From NCBI GenBank assembly GCA_029550925.1, contig JAKPGL010000032.1, positions 53,923 through 117,922 of the forward strand: a stretch of 64,000 nucleotides of DNA. Reading direction: 5' to 3'. Each line of letters opens with the position of its first letter. The first letter of the stretch is position 1. Shown one piece after another: positions 27,896 to 36,537 of this stretch. The notes beneath the pieces were generated by a model, which was not told the DNA's origin, searched no databases, and saw nothing but the letters and a program-made list of their open reading frames with translations. Source of the stretch: Planctomycetota bacterium. Lineage in GTDB: Bacteria; Planctomycetota; Planctomycetia; Pirellulales; Thermoguttaceae. Made by a program: the position numbers and the translations under genes.

Positions 27896-28249
27896 TTAAC
27901 CCTCGGACGAAGACGCTGGCGGATGTTGAGGTCCTTCCGGCGATGGGATGAGCGCGGCAAGTTGCCGGATCAATTCGGGAACATGGACTGTGGCGACTCG
28001 CCAAATTCTTTCATGCTTAATTTCGCCGTAATCATGCGCCAACACATGACGTTGGGCTTGGATTGGTCTCCAAGGAATCTCAGGGTGCGCCGCTTGAAAG
28101 GAGGGCGAGATACGGCGCGCCGCCTCACCAAGAATCTCGATTTGACCTTCCACATCGCTTCGCAGCATGAGATCGGCCAAGTAATCGTCAAGGGATCGGT
28201 CTCGAACAAATGACTCCACCGCCTTGGCCGCGGTCAGCATGTCCCACAC
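27896..28249 (-). CDS. hepT: HepT-like (DUF86) toxin of a type VII system
   Basis: A HEPN-domain RNase toxin of about 117 residues. The catalytic RX4HXY motif is visible as RHVLAHDY, and the four-helix pattern with MLRSDVEGQIEILGEAARRI matches HepT. The partner MntA lies directly upstream with a 10-bp gap. The start is odd: homologous HepT proteins begin (M)RDDVAFVWDM, and the codons for RDDVAF are present upstream in frame here, but no ATG, GTG or TTG precedes them before an in-frame TGA. The first usable start is the GTG at 28249, which trims about six residues. A non-standard start or a disrupted toxin are both possible. A short polar C-terminal tail follows (PSPEGPQHPPASSSEG). Confidence 0.82.
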   Translation of the reverse strand: MWDMLTAAKAVESFVRDRSLDDYLADLMLRSDVEGQIEILGEAARRISPSFQAAHPEIPWRPIQAQRHVLAHDYGEIKHERIWRVATVHVPELIRQLAALIPSPEGPQHPPASSSEG

Positions 28250-28259
28250 AAAGGCGACG

Positions 28260-28574
28260 TCATCCCTCTGGCCTGGTATAGATCACCTTTCGCGTCTCCA
28301 AAATCCTCTGGCGCCGGAAGGGATTTCGCAATCCTTCCTTCTCCACCAAATCCACAGGCCGTCCCATGACTTCCGTTAATTCATCTCTCATGGCGATCAA
28401 GTCCCAGAGGCTCCAGGTAGCATCTTCCGCGAACGAAACAAGCACGTCCACATCGCTTTCCGGAGCAAAATCCTCTCGAAGGACCGAACCAAACAAAGAT
28501 AACTCGCGAACCCGCCATTTCCGGCAAAAAACCTCCAACTGAGCGGAAGATATTGGAAGCTTCGTCCAATTCAT
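28260..28574 (-). CDS. mntA: MntA-like minimal nucleotidyltransferase antitoxin
   Basis: A 104-residue nucleotidyltransferase with the canonical GSX10DXD motif (GSVLREDFAPESDVDVLV). MntA enzymes AMPylate the tyrosine of the HepT RX4HXY motif and so neutralise the toxin. The gene precedes hepT in the same direction, the usual order. The TGA stop lies at 28260-28262. The module sits alone among unrelated genes with 700 bp of non-coding DNA upstream, which suggests horizontal entry. Confidence 0.9.
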   Translation of the reverse strand: MNWTKLPISSAQLEVFCRKWRVRELSLFGSVLREDFAPESDVDVLVSFAEDATWSLWDLIAMRDELTEVMGRPVDLVEKEGLRNPFRRQRILETRKVIYTRPEG

Positions 28575-29017
28575 CTTGAAGCGTCTCCTCTGGGAGCTAA
28601 GCCAACCCGATCCCCTTTTGGAAACGTCTTCCAGAAGAAAGGGTTTTGGATGCGATCCAGTTCCTACATATCCCCTAACGATTTCAATACTATCACGGTG
28701 ATGTTCCTATATCGAGATGTGCAGCAATACATGGCGGGTGCATCACTTCCTGGCGATAAGGGGAGAAGGGAAGCATTGCAGCCGCTGGGAAGGTCTAGGG
28801 GATGAACCTAGAACTCCGCATGAACTGGAAATCCCCCCGAAAATGACCTTACTCTCAGCCTCCATATCCCTCCAAACTATTGCTTTCCATTGACCATCTA
28901 TTATCTATGCTCCTTATTTTGTGTCATTTACCAGGCCAGAAACAATCCTGCCCCCTAAAATCTTCACACTCCATCCTATACGAATTCTAAAATCCTACCA
29001 ATCGAAACATGCATCTC
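28575..29017. other. Intergenic, no gene recognised
   Basis: 440 bp upstream of the toxin-antitoxin operon and before the structured region. It is more AT-rich than the surroundings and must contain the mntA-hepT promoter on the minus strand, which I could not define. No supported reading frame. Confidence 0.4.
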
Positions 29018-29236
29018 CGCCTTTGGTAAGGCGCAATTTTCGGCCTTGACACTTGGGCCAAAACTGGGAAAATCTCCTCCGTGGTTCAAGTCCCCGGTGG
29101 GCCGAACTGGGAAGAACCCAGTTCGGTCGGTACGGGCATGGAAGCCCTGGAAACCGTCGGGGACTAGGAAAGCTGGTCCGAGGGAACCCCTGGAAAGGGG
29201 GCAATTCCCTTAACTAGGGGATATGATGACGCCCCT
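29018..29236 (+). ncRNA. Candidate structured RNA leader upstream of a MurE-like gene
   Basis: Consecutive perfect or near-perfect hairpins: CGCCTT/AAGGCG (29018-29033); CCGAACTGGG/CCCAGTTCGG (29102-29126, extendable to 29100-29128); CGGT+GGGC/GCCC+ACCG (29128-29156); GGACTAG/CTGGTCC with one G-T pair (29161-29179); GGGAA+CCCC/GGGG+TTCCC (29182-29209); AGGGG/CCCCT (29216-29236). A long-range helix AGTCCCCG/CGGGGACT (29089-29096 with 29158-29165) would close a three-way junction. It is mutually exclusive with the GGACTAG hairpin, as in a switch. Purine-rich loops (AAGAA, ATGGAA, GAAAG, TGGAAA) recur. I match it to no known class. Strand is assumed from the downstream gene. Confidence 0.5.
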
Positions 29237-29321
29237 GTATAGGCCGGCCTAACATTCCAAAACACTCCTGCCAAACAGTTCCCCCTCTTTAGGGGTGCGA
29301 GATGGGCAAGGAGGCCCGGTG

Positions 29322-31019
29322 GTGTCGCATCCTACGTTCTCAAAAGCTGGTCTCCCGCTCCGCCAATTGCTGCCCGAGGCCGAGTGGATCGGACTACAAG
29401 ACCTCGCGGTTCATCGAGTGGTGAGTGATCCCCGGGAGGTTCGACCTGGGGATGTCTGGGTGGCCGTGGGGAGCAGGAAAAAGGCGACCGGGAACCCCCT
29501 ATCCTATCCGAAGGGAAGCCAAGTTGGGACTGGAATTGCTCCACCTCATGGAGGGGTGTTGCCGGAGGAGGCGGCCCTGGCCGTTGCCCGAAGGGCGGCT
29601 GCCGTGGTGGCGGAAACTCCCCTGCCCGGACTGCCGATCCCACAAGTAGTGGTTCCCGATGTCCGCGAAGCATGGGGGCGAATCTGTCAGGCCCTGGCAG
29701 GCCATCCGAGTAAAACCCTGAAAGTCGTCGCAGTAACGGGCCGGTTGGGTGTAACGCCCACCTGTTGGCTCTTAAGGCGTGTTTTAGCCGAGGCAGGCTA
29801 TCAGCCAGGACTTCTGACTCCCCAAGGCAGGTTCGACGGCAAACATTGGAAGTTGGTAGGACAGGATATTTCTGGGCCGGATACGTTGGCCGAGCGGTTG
29901 GCTCAGATGCTCGACTGCCAGTGTACCCACGCCGTGATCGAGGTCTCGCCCAGGGCCTTGGCCGAGAAACATCTAGCCGGTATGGACTTGGATGTGGTTT
30001 GCCTCGCACCGTTTGGCCGGAAGGAAACTCTTGGCCGGGGAAAAAGCACCTCGGAACAGCAAATCCCCCCGACGGTTGGCAGATCGGCGGAATCGGCCAG
30101 CGGTGGCCGACAATCCAAAGACCAAAACAAAGCCCCAAACAGATCGCCCTGCCCATCGCCCAGGCCGCATCCCCGGGTAGCGGCATTGCAGGAAGGCCTT
30201 TTCCAGTATTTGACGCCGGAGGGGTTGACGGTGCTCTCGGCGGACGATCCGCTGTCGGCGGAATGGTTGCCGTTTTTGGAAGGGCCGGTGTTGACCGTTG
30301 GAGTCCGCCGGATGGCCGAGATCACCGCTCGGCTTTTAGAACAGCAATTGGCCGAGCAAACCTTCCTCTTGCAGGCCGGGACGGACGTTACACCGGTTCG
30401 GACCCGGCGGATCGGAAATGAGCATATTATCAGTTGTTTGTTGGCTGCGGCGGTTGGCTTGGCGTATGGAATCGAATTGGCCCCGGTAGTTCGCGCTCTG
30501 GAATTGGTGGAAAGTGTGCCGGGGCATTTGGAACGGATCGAACGGGGCCAGCCGTTCGGCGTGTTTCTCGAGGCGGCCCGAAACGGCGTCGGCCTTTGCC
30601 AGGGTCTTGGGACGCTCAAGCGATTGTGCGAAGGTCGGCTGTGGTGCGTGGCAGGGTTGGGGATGAACCAACAGAAAAAAGCCGACCTGTTCCAGCGAGT
30701 GCTGCCTCGATATGTGGACAGACTGTTATTGACCGTGGAAAGTTTTTCCCAAGGGGTAGGCCAAGCAAAAGAACCAGCCTGCGTCAGAGCGGTTCGAGAG
30801 CGGTTTGCAGCGGGTCAAGCCCTTTGGTTTCCGGACCGCGGCGAAGCAATTTGGACGGCCCTCCAACAGGCGGAAGCGGGCGATTGTGTGGTGGTCCTTT
30901 GCAGCCGGGAGAAAACATCTCTTCCTGCGGCGAACGCCTCTTCCGATTGGGCCGATCGACAGATGATCCAAGGTTGCCTTGAGTGTCTCTATCCGGAGGA
31001 GTTGCCGTTAACCGGCTAG
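29322..31019 (+). CDS. MurE-like Mur ligase homologue with a degenerate ATP-binding loop
   Basis: A 565-residue homologue of the UDP-MurNAc-tripeptide ligase family. The N-terminal domain fits (SDPREVRPGDVWVAVGS). The P-loop is ruined: VVAVTGRLGVTPTCWLL near 134-150 where MurE has TGTNGKTTT, so the Lys and first Thr are lost. HAVIEVSPRALAEKHLAGMDLDVV matches the MurE SSHAL region. The part that would hold the rest of the substrate site is replaced by a Ser/Pro/Lys-rich linker (about 235-285), after which LTVLSADDP and the C-terminal ligase domain resume. It is probably not an active ATP ligase; it may be a regulator or scaffold of wall synthesis. The GTG start is chosen for AAGGAGG 7 nt upstream of 29322; GTG at 29319 is equivalent. 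Confidence 0.75.
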   Translation: MSHPTFSKAGLPLRQLLPEAEWIGLQDLAVHRVVSDPREVRPGDVWVAVGSRKKATGNPLSYPKGSQVGTGIAPPHGGVLPEEAALAVARRAAAVVAETPLPGLPIPQVVVPDVREAWGRICQALAGHPSKTLKVVAVTGRLGVTPTCWLLRRVLAEAGYQPGLLTPQGRFDGKHWKLVGQDISGPDTLAERLAQMLDCQCTHAVIEVSPRALAEKHLAGMDLDVVCLAPFGRKETLGRGKSTSEQQIPPTVGRSAESASGGRQSKDQNKAPNRSPCPSPRPHPRVAALQEGLFQYLTPEGLTVLSADDPLSAEWLPFLEGPVLTVGVRRMAEITARLLEQQLAEQTFLLQAGTDVTPVRTRRIGNEHIISCLLAAAVGLAYGIELAPVVRALELVESVPGHLERIERGQPFGVFLEAARNGVGLCQGLGTLKRLCEGRLWCVAGLGMNQQKKADLFQRVLPRYVDRLLLTVESFSQGVGQAKEPACVRAVRERFAAGQALWFPDRGEAIWTALQQAEAGDCVVVLCSREKTSLPAANASSDWADRQMIQGCLECLYPEELPLTG

Positions 31020-31342
31020 ACGATCCTGCCGGAGATCATGGAGATAATCCAGAGGAAATAGGAAGGAGTTTTCCCACAGGACATGGAAGGAGCCAGATTT
31101 TGGGGCCTTGTCGCCGGTCCGGAGTTTGCGGGAGCTCCGGCGCTACCCTCCCTCCTGGGTAGGAACAACGCTGTTGCCGGCCAGGCGGTTTCTGGGTCGG
31201 CCGCACCGGCAAACAGTGCACGATGAGGCCCATGACTGACGGCCGGGGCGACGCCACGGGGGCGTCGCCCCCGGCCGCTCAGGGACGCTTCCGAAGATGT
31301 GCCCTTTGTCCTGACGGACAAGGCTCTCGATCGCCCCCCATC
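31020..31342. other. Intergenic, no gene recognised
   Basis: Between the MurE-like gene and a repeat cluster. A few short hairpins are visible (for example CGGAG...CTCCG near 31118-31138). Reading frames here lack ribosome sites and recognisable sequence. Confidence 0.4.
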
Positions 31343-31374
31343 CTCGCCCTGGCGAGTGAGGCTCTCTTCTCTAC
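31343..31374 (+). repeat. Family 3 palindromic repeat unit
   Basis: CTCGCCCTGGCGAGTGAGGC followed by TCTCTTCTCTAC. It matches two tandem units at 58413-58444 and 58451-58482 (consensus CTCGCCCTNGNGAGCAAGGC then TCNNTCNTACC). The core GAGnnnnGCTC is a small hairpin. Confidence 0.55.
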
Positions 31375-31376
31375 AT

Positions 31377-31502
31377 CTGGAGTTTTGCAAAATGGGCTTG
31401 TTCAGGTGTTCGTACACGGAACAGGTCCCTCAAAAATCCCGTGATTTTTGATGGTCGGTAGTGTACAAGATCGGGGGAAATCCTAAATTTGCAAAACTCC
31501 AG
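31377..31502. mobile_element. Second inverted-repeat element (MITE-like), single copy
   Basis: 126 bp bounded by CTGGAGTTTTGCAAA and its exact inverse TTTGCAAAACTCCAG. The flanks carry CTACAT on both sides (31371-31376 and 31503-31508), which reads as a 6-bp target duplication. The ends differ from family 1. No coding capacity. I found no other copy in the window. Confidence 0.7.
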
Positions 31503-31549
31503 CTACATCTTTTATTCGGGATAGCCGCTCCCTAACGGTCGCGGCTCGG

Positions 31550-33052
31550 CTATTGCCCATCTTGTCCTGACAGCCGATTTATCAGGCATTCCGCCTCCTT
31601 GCGGGCGGCTTCGGATTGAGCGACACAATAGGAGATGATCCGCTGGGAACAGGTTTCTGGATCGGTGGGCCAATCGGAGAGCCATGTCGATTCCCGTTCT
31701 GGCTGTTCTTGCCAAAGCCGTTGCTCCAATTCGCTCCAAACGGTGTGGACCATTTGGAGCGCTTGTTCGCCGGTGGAGGTCGCAGTTTTTTGAAGTTCCT
31801 GGAACTTCCACCAGATCAGGCTCGGGTCTGGTTGGAAGATTTCCTGGGCCAACGGTTCCGCGGGGTTCCAGATTTCGATTTGCCGGCGAAACGCCGGATG
31901 GCAATACTCGTCGGGTACGTTTCGCACGCCGAGATACCAAGGCAGCAGAGGACTGAAGTCGGGTCGGCCCACCGTGCGCCAATAGACGCAGCCGATCGGT
32001 CTGGGTAAGCCGGCTCGAAGTTGGAAAACCGCCGTCTCCTGGGTGGCCGGATGGAATAGGGACCGCGGCCCTTGTTGATTTCGCAACAGCGCCGCTACGT
32101 CCTGGACCGACAATTTCCGCCCCGGACGCACATACCACGGAAGCGGAGCGGCAAGCGGGACGAAATCCTTTGCCGAGACGGCCAGAGCGCATCCTACGGA
32201 CGGTTCCTGAAGCAACACCTGCTGGCCCCACCATTGGCGAGGGTCCGTCAGGTTTCTCTCGGCCGACTGATACGCCTCTCGAAAAGAAAAAGGGGCGCCG
32301 GAGGCCGGATCGTACCAACCTCGCTGAATGGCATAGGAGATCAGATCCGCAGAACATCGCATCCCCGGCGTTAGCGGAAGAGCGTTTTTTCCCGGCGGAG
32401 AGGCCGGGCGGTGGGACGCCGGAGGGGCGAGAGCCGGTTTGCTCTGCGAGTCGCCGGGGGCGCCGAGGGCGTTGGTTTCGATCCGGTCGAAGATAAACAC
32501 ATTCGGGATCACCACAGCGGCGTCGTCGGGGGTTCGGAGGGCCAGCCAACGTCGGCCCCGAACCACCGCCACGACCCACGCCTCCTGAGCATCCGCCGCC
32601 ACATAGGTTCGGCCCGAATCTCGATAGCCAAACTCTTCGACCAATCGGCCGATCAGTTCGACGGCCTCTTGGGCGGAGTGGGCCTGTTCGGCGACCAAGC
32701 GTCGCAAAAGGCCGCCAATGCCTTCCTGCTGGATTTCCCCTCGGTCGATGAGGGTTTCCAGATCGTCCTCTCGGCTGGGACAACCGTCGCTGACAATGAC
32801 CACGCCCGCTTCGTTGAGGTAATTGTCGCTATATTCCCGGCCTGGAATCTGGCTCCACAGAAAGCCGTACTTTGGCTGCTGGAGTTCCCTGGGCCAAGCC
32901 GCCCGCCGCTCCTGCAGGTCGGAGGCGGCAAACTGTTCGGGATGCACCCGCCGAAAATTGACAAAATAGGGGCCTTCGTTTTCTTCGTTATGGCCGACCA
33001 ACACGCTGCCATCTACCGTTGCCTGCCGACCGACGACCACGGTGAAACACAT
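31550..33052 (-). CDS. Peptidase family C69 dipeptidase-like Ntn hydrolase
   Basis: A 500-residue protein beginning MCFTVVVGRQATVDGSVLVGHNEENEG. Cys2, exposed after methionine removal, is the expected N-terminal nucleophile, and the DGSVLVGHNEE segment is the family signature. The length agrees with PepD/dipeptidase A relatives (about 470-550 residues). Family members cleave dipeptides or act on acylated amides. No signal peptide is present. The C-terminal half holds a Trp/Pro-rich region and a helical end. It is transcribed toward lower coordinates; the following Maf and MoeA genes are in the same direction but separated by 100-230 bp. Confidence 0.88.
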   Translation of the reverse strand: MCFTVVVGRQATVDGSVLVGHNEENEGPYFVNFRRVHPEQFAASDLQERRAAWPRELQQPKYGFLWSQIPGREYSDNYLNEAGVVIVSDGCPSREDDLETLIDRGEIQQEGIGGLLRRLVAEQAHSAQEAVELIGRLVEEFGYRDSGRTYVAADAQEAWVVAVVRGRRWLALRTPDDAAVVIPNVFIFDRIETNALGAPGDSQSKPALAPPASHRPASPPGKNALPLTPGMRCSADLISYAIQRGWYDPASGAPFSFREAYQSAERNLTDPRQWWGQQVLLQEPSVGCALAVSAKDFVPLAAPLPWYVRPGRKLSVQDVAALLRNQQGPRSLFHPATQETAVFQLRAGLPRPIGCVYWRTVGRPDFSPLLPWYLGVRNVPDEYCHPAFRRQIEIWNPAEPLAQEIFQPDPSLIWWKFQELQKTATSTGEQALQMVHTVWSELEQRLWQEQPERESTWLSDWPTDPETCSQRIISYCVAQSEAARKEAECLINRLSGQDGQ

Positions 33053-33286
33053 TGTTGCGGCTTTCCTGGGAAAAAGAGGAAACGGTTGTGCTGGAACACC
33101 GCCTCGATAGACGGCGCTGAGGAACCTGGTCCGGGAGACGGGTACTGTCGAGGCAGACGGCGTTCCCGACGACCAGACAGCCTTCCAGAGGGATTCGCAT
33201 ATTTTTCCAGAAGGATGCTCCCGAGAAAAGGAAGGGTCCGAGAGAGGGTCTGCCGGGTTTCAGACCGCCTCGGTTAGCGGCCGAGG

Positions 33287-33973
33287 CTAAAGAAGCTCGG
33301 CCAGCATCTGAGCCAACAGTTCCAAAGGCAACCCCACCACGTTCGATTCGCTGCCTTCGAGCAGGTGGACCCAGCCGAGCCGATCCTGATAGCCAAACGC
33401 CCCCGCTTTCCCCTCCCATTGGCCGCTTTGGAGATATTCTTCCAGTTGGTCTGGGCGGAGCGGGTCCATGCGAAGTCGGCTCCCAGCGACCTGGACTCTG
33501 GGTTGGCCGTCCGGCAGGGGCCAAAGGCACAGGCCGCTATAAACCCAATGCTCTTGGCCGCTTAGGGTCTCCAGAATCTGCCGGGCGTGTTCCCGGTCGG
33601 TCGGTTTGCCGAGAAGCTGGCCCTGGCATTCGACCACCGTATCGCATCCGAGGACAACAGCCCGCTGAGCGAAGGTTTGTCGGGGCGAAGTTGGTTTTTC
33701 TGTTGAGGGGCGGTGGGGAAGAGTTCCCCCATCGGCCAAGAGACGTTGGACCACATCCGCCGCCTTTTGCCGAGCCAACCGGGCCGCCAATTCGGCGGGA
33801 GATTCGCCGGGGCGTAACGAGTCCTCCTCCGCCTCGTCAGACGGGGGGATTACCTCGAAACGGTACCCCGCCTGCGTCAAAAGTTCGCGCCGTCGAGGCG
33901 ACCGACTGGCCAAAATCAACCGCACCGCATTTGCTCGGAAAGATGGGACCTTGTTAGCCATATCGAGTACCAT
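33287..33973 (-). CDS. maf: Maf-like nucleoside triphosphate pyrophosphatase
   Basis: A 228-residue Maf/ITPase-family house-cleaning enzyme that hydrolyses non-canonical or modified nucleotides. Motifs: LILASRSPRRRELL (phosphate/base loop), GESPAELAARLARQKA, VVLGCDTVVECQGQLLGKP and the C-terminal SESNVVGLPLELL. A 20-residue low-complexity insertion precedes the CDTVV motif. The start is uncertain: ATGs at 33973 and 33961 both lack a clear ribosome site. It lies 234 bp after the start of the C69 gene in the same direction. Confidence 0.92.
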   Translation of the reverse strand: MVLDMANKVPSFRANAVRLILASRSPRRRELLTQAGYRFEVIPPSDEAEEDSLRPGESPAELAARLARQKAADVVQRLLADGGTLPHRPSTEKPTSPRQTFAQRAVVLGCDTVVECQGQLLGKPTDREHARQILETLSGQEHWVYSGLCLWPLPDGQPRVQVAGSRLRMDPLRPDQLEEYLQSGQWEGKAGAFGYQDRLGWVHLLEGSESNVVGLPLELLAQMLAELL

Positions 33974-34000
33974 GGTAGCAAATGGCCAACCCTCGCCAAG

Positions 34001-34026
34001 CCAGTCTAACAGACTGGTTTACATAA
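34001..34026 (+). repeat. REP-like palindromic unit
   Basis: CCAGTCT-AAC-AGACTGG then TTTACATAA. It has the same stem as the units at 4426 and 4478 and lies between moeA and maf. Confidence 0.7.
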
Positions 34027-34080
34027 CGGGCAACCCTCGCCTTGGCGGTCGAGGCGCCGTCGGCCGCCCGGCAAAAGGAT

Positions 34081-35400
34081 TTATGCGTCATATAAAAACA
34101 CCTCGACCGGGGTACCGGCCGGATAGCCTTCGCTTTCTGGCGGGATCAGGACAAAGCCGTCTGCCTGGGTGGTGGTTGTCAGTACGCCGGCGCCGCTGAC
34201 GCTGATCGGTTCGACTTTGCCCTCGACCAAACGGACTCGAAGGTAATCCAGTCGGCCGATCTGGGAACTTTGCTTGCGAGCTAGGGGGGCGACGAGCCGA
34301 CGGTACGGCCAATCCCTGTTTCGTCCGCCCAAGGCACGGATGGCCCGCCCGGCGAAAAAATCATAGGCGCAGAAACAGGAGACAGGATTTCCCGGCAAGA
34401 GGAATACGAGACGGTTTTCCCACAGGCCCACACCGGCGGGGCTGCTGGGGCGCATGGCCAGACCGTGAAAGACCAACCGGCTATGCTCGGCCAACAGCCG
34501 TGGTGCATGGTCTTCCTGGCCGACGCTGGAGCCGCCCGAAATCAGGATCACATCCGGCGTTGGGACCGATGGGAAAGTCGTATCTCTGGGGGCCTCAGGG
34601 ACCGCTCCTGTGGGGCAGGCTGTCGAACGAATCGGCCCGCGAAGGGCGTCCAAAATGGTTTCGGCTCGATCCGGGATGATCCCACAAAACTCTGGCGTCC
34701 CCCCATCCCGGCGTACCAGGGCCTGGAGCATCGGACCGTTGGCGTCGTAGATATGGTGCGGTTGCCAAGGCGCGCCGGCGGACAGGAGTTCATCGCCGGT
34801 GATGATGATTCGGACGCGAGGTCGGCGGACCACCCGGACCTCGGCCAAGCCCAGCGAGGCCAACAGCCCCACATCCTGGGGCCGAAGCGATCGGCCGGGC
34901 CGAAACACCACGCTCCGCTGGGCGATGTCTTCACCGATCTGGCCGACGTGTTTTCCGGGCGATACTTCGCCCTGGGCGAGCACGGCGGTCCCTTCCGTCT
35001 CGGCCATTTCGGCCGGTAGGACGGCGTCGGCGTCGGCGGGCATTGGGGCGCCGGTCATGATCAGGACAGCCTGTCCTGGGGCCAAGGGATGAAGAAATGG
35101 TCGGCCAGGCCAGGCCTGCCCTACTACCGAAAGCCGAATCGGATTGTAGGCCGACGCCCCCAGCGTATCCGCCGCCCGCACCGCATAGCCATCCATCATC
35201 GCTCGGGGAAAGGGGGGAACATCGCGCGGACTGACGACCTGCTGGGCCAGCACCCGCCCGGCCGCCTCGGTGAGAGGAATTGCTTCTGCTTCCAGGGGGG
35301 CGGTTTGCGCATCGAGCCAGGCCCAGACCTCTGCAACGGGAGTTCGGCGGGCAAAGCCTCGCATCCGCACATCATCGAAATGGCCGCCTTCTACCGCCAT
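34081..35400 (-). CDS. moeA: MoeA molybdopterin molybdenumtransferase
   Basis: A 439-residue cytosolic enzyme inserting molybdate into adenylylated molybdopterin. Domain order and motifs fit MoeA: PPFPRAMMDGYAV with the substrate Asp/Met loop, IMTGAPMPADADAV, RPRVRIIITGDELL, YDANGPML, VILISGGSSVGQEDH, and LPGNPVSCFCAYDFF. The C-terminal domain IV ends in VEVFLYDA. The ATG at 35400 has AAAGGAG about 11 nt upstream; the frame opens at 35421. No other molybdenum cofactor gene is in the window, and the enzyme that uses the cofactor is unknown. Confidence 0.93.
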   Translation of the reverse strand: MAVEGGHFDDVRMRGFARRTPVAEVWAWLDAQTAPLEAEAIPLTEAAGRVLAQQVVSPRDVPPFPRAMMDGYAVRAADTLGASAYNPIRLSVVGQAWPGRPFLHPLAPGQAVLIMTGAPMPADADAVLPAEMAETEGTAVLAQGEVSPGKHVGQIGEDIAQRSVVFRPGRSLRPQDVGLLASLGLAEVRVVRRPRVRIIITGDELLSAGAPWQPHHIYDANGPMLQALVRRDGGTPEFCGIIPDRAETILDALRGPIRSTACPTGAVPEAPRDTTFPSVPTPDVILISGGSSVGQEDHAPRLLAEHSRLVFHGLAMRPSSPAGVGLWENRLVFLLPGNPVSCFCAYDFFAGRAIRALGGRNRDWPYRRLVAPLARKQSSQIGRLDYLRVRLVEGKVEPISVSGAGVLTTTTQADGFVLIPPESEGYPAGTPVEVFLYDA

Positions 35401-35421
35401 CTGCCGCGTTGCTCCTTTCAA

Positions 35422-35880
35422 AGATTTCCTGGAGGCCCCAAAATTTTCCCCCTGCCTGTTGACTTCCGCTTTTTTTCCGTTTTACGATAGAAAAGACGCC
35501 TGGCCAAGGGGCTGCCAGGGCAAGTTTTAGACGTTAGCGGACTAACCCCAAGCCGATTGAAATTTGACGTCTGGCGGACCGGTCTTCCGCAGTCGAAAAA
35601 GTTTCTCCTCCTGTAGTATGAAAGTCTTTCGTTCGACTCGTTTGAAAATTGGAAAGCTGCGGCGAGGGCGGTCCAAGAATACACCGGGATGGGGGCCTTT
35701 TCGCCCGAAAGTCCCGAGGGGGTAGTCTGCGAAGCATTGCTTGAAAAGCCTGGTAAAAAGGTGGGCTTCGTCATCGGCCTAGGAAAATTTTGTTTTCCGC
35801 AGCGGCGACGAGGCGTTTCCGAACCAGGCCGACGCCCAAGGGTAATACAACCGAAAATCGAGAAGGAGTAGAATATTTCT
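35422..35880. other. Divergent intergenic region
   Basis: 459 bp between moeA (minus) and the methyltransferase (plus). It presumably holds both promoters; none can be fixed with confidence. Small frames on either strand have no ribosome site. Confidence 0.4.
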
Positions 35881-36537
35881 ATGACTCCCACATTTTCCGA
35901 ACCGCCCATGCGACGGACCATGCGAGGTCGAAAATCTCTTTTGCCGGACTGGGACGCCCTCTATCGGATGGGCACTCCGCCTTGGGAGGCGGCCGGCCCA
36001 GCCCGGGAACTGGTGCGGATTTTGGACGAGGGGATTTTAAAGCCTTGTCGGGTTCTGGAAATCGGCTGCGGGACCGGGGCCGATGCGGTGCTGCTGGCGC
36101 AGCGCGGCTTTGAAGTCACGGCGGTGGAAAACTCGCCCATTGCCATCGAACGAGCCCGCTCCCGGGCGCAACGCGCCGGTGCATTGGTCCGTTTTGTGCT
36201 GGACGATATCTATAGCTTCGGTCGGCACTGTGGACCGTTCGAGTTGGTCTATGATAACGGCTTTTACCATTACGCTCGCCTTGCCGACCTGGGAAAATTT
36301 CTCGATCTGCTCTGGCGGATTACGGAACCAGGCTCCTATTATCTCACCTTGGTCGGGGCCCCAGACCCTGCCGTCCAGGATGGGTTCCCCCAGGTCGCCG
36401 AACAGACCATCCGGTTGGAATTGGGCCGACTTTTCCAGAGTCTCCAGATACGCCCCTGTCGGTTATCTACGCTGAAGCGACCCGAAGGCTACTCGGCCTG
36501 GTGCTGCCTCATGCAACGCCCGACGATCCCGCGATAA
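35881..36537 (+). CDS. Class I SAM-dependent methyltransferase
   Basis: A 218-residue Rossmann-fold methyltransferase. Motif I is VLEIGCGTGADAVLLA (about 58-73). Motif II acid is VTAVENSP and motif IV is ELVYDNGFYHY. The phrase WDALYRMGTPPWEAAGPARELV at the N-terminus is typical of the thiopurine S-methyltransferase/TehB-like branch, which alkylates chalcogens, thiols or small metabolites. The actual substrate is unknown. AAGGAG lies 13 nt upstream. It is a single gene with no operon partner. Confidence 0.87.
   Translation: MTPTFSEPPMRRTMRGRKSLLPDWDALYRMGTPPWEAAGPARELVRILDEGILKPCRVLEIGCGTGADAVLLAQRGFEVTAVENSPIAIERARSRAQRAGALVRFVLDDIYSFGRHCGPFELVYDNGFYHYARLADLGKFLDLLWRITEPGSYYLTLVGAPDPAVQDGFPQVAEQTIRLELGRLFQSLQIRPCRLSTLKRPEGYSAWCCLMQRPTIPR

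Noticed and set aside
29076..29101. tRNA-like T-arm (GGTTCAAGTCCC)
   Set aside because: No matching cloverleaf arms or acceptor stem; the bases are better explained by the three-way junction.
31512..32783. Minus-strand 423-codon frame overlapping the C69 peptidase in another frame
   Set aside because: Arg/Gly/Pro-rich composition typical of a shifted frame; the C69 frame has the nucleophile Cys2 and family motifs.
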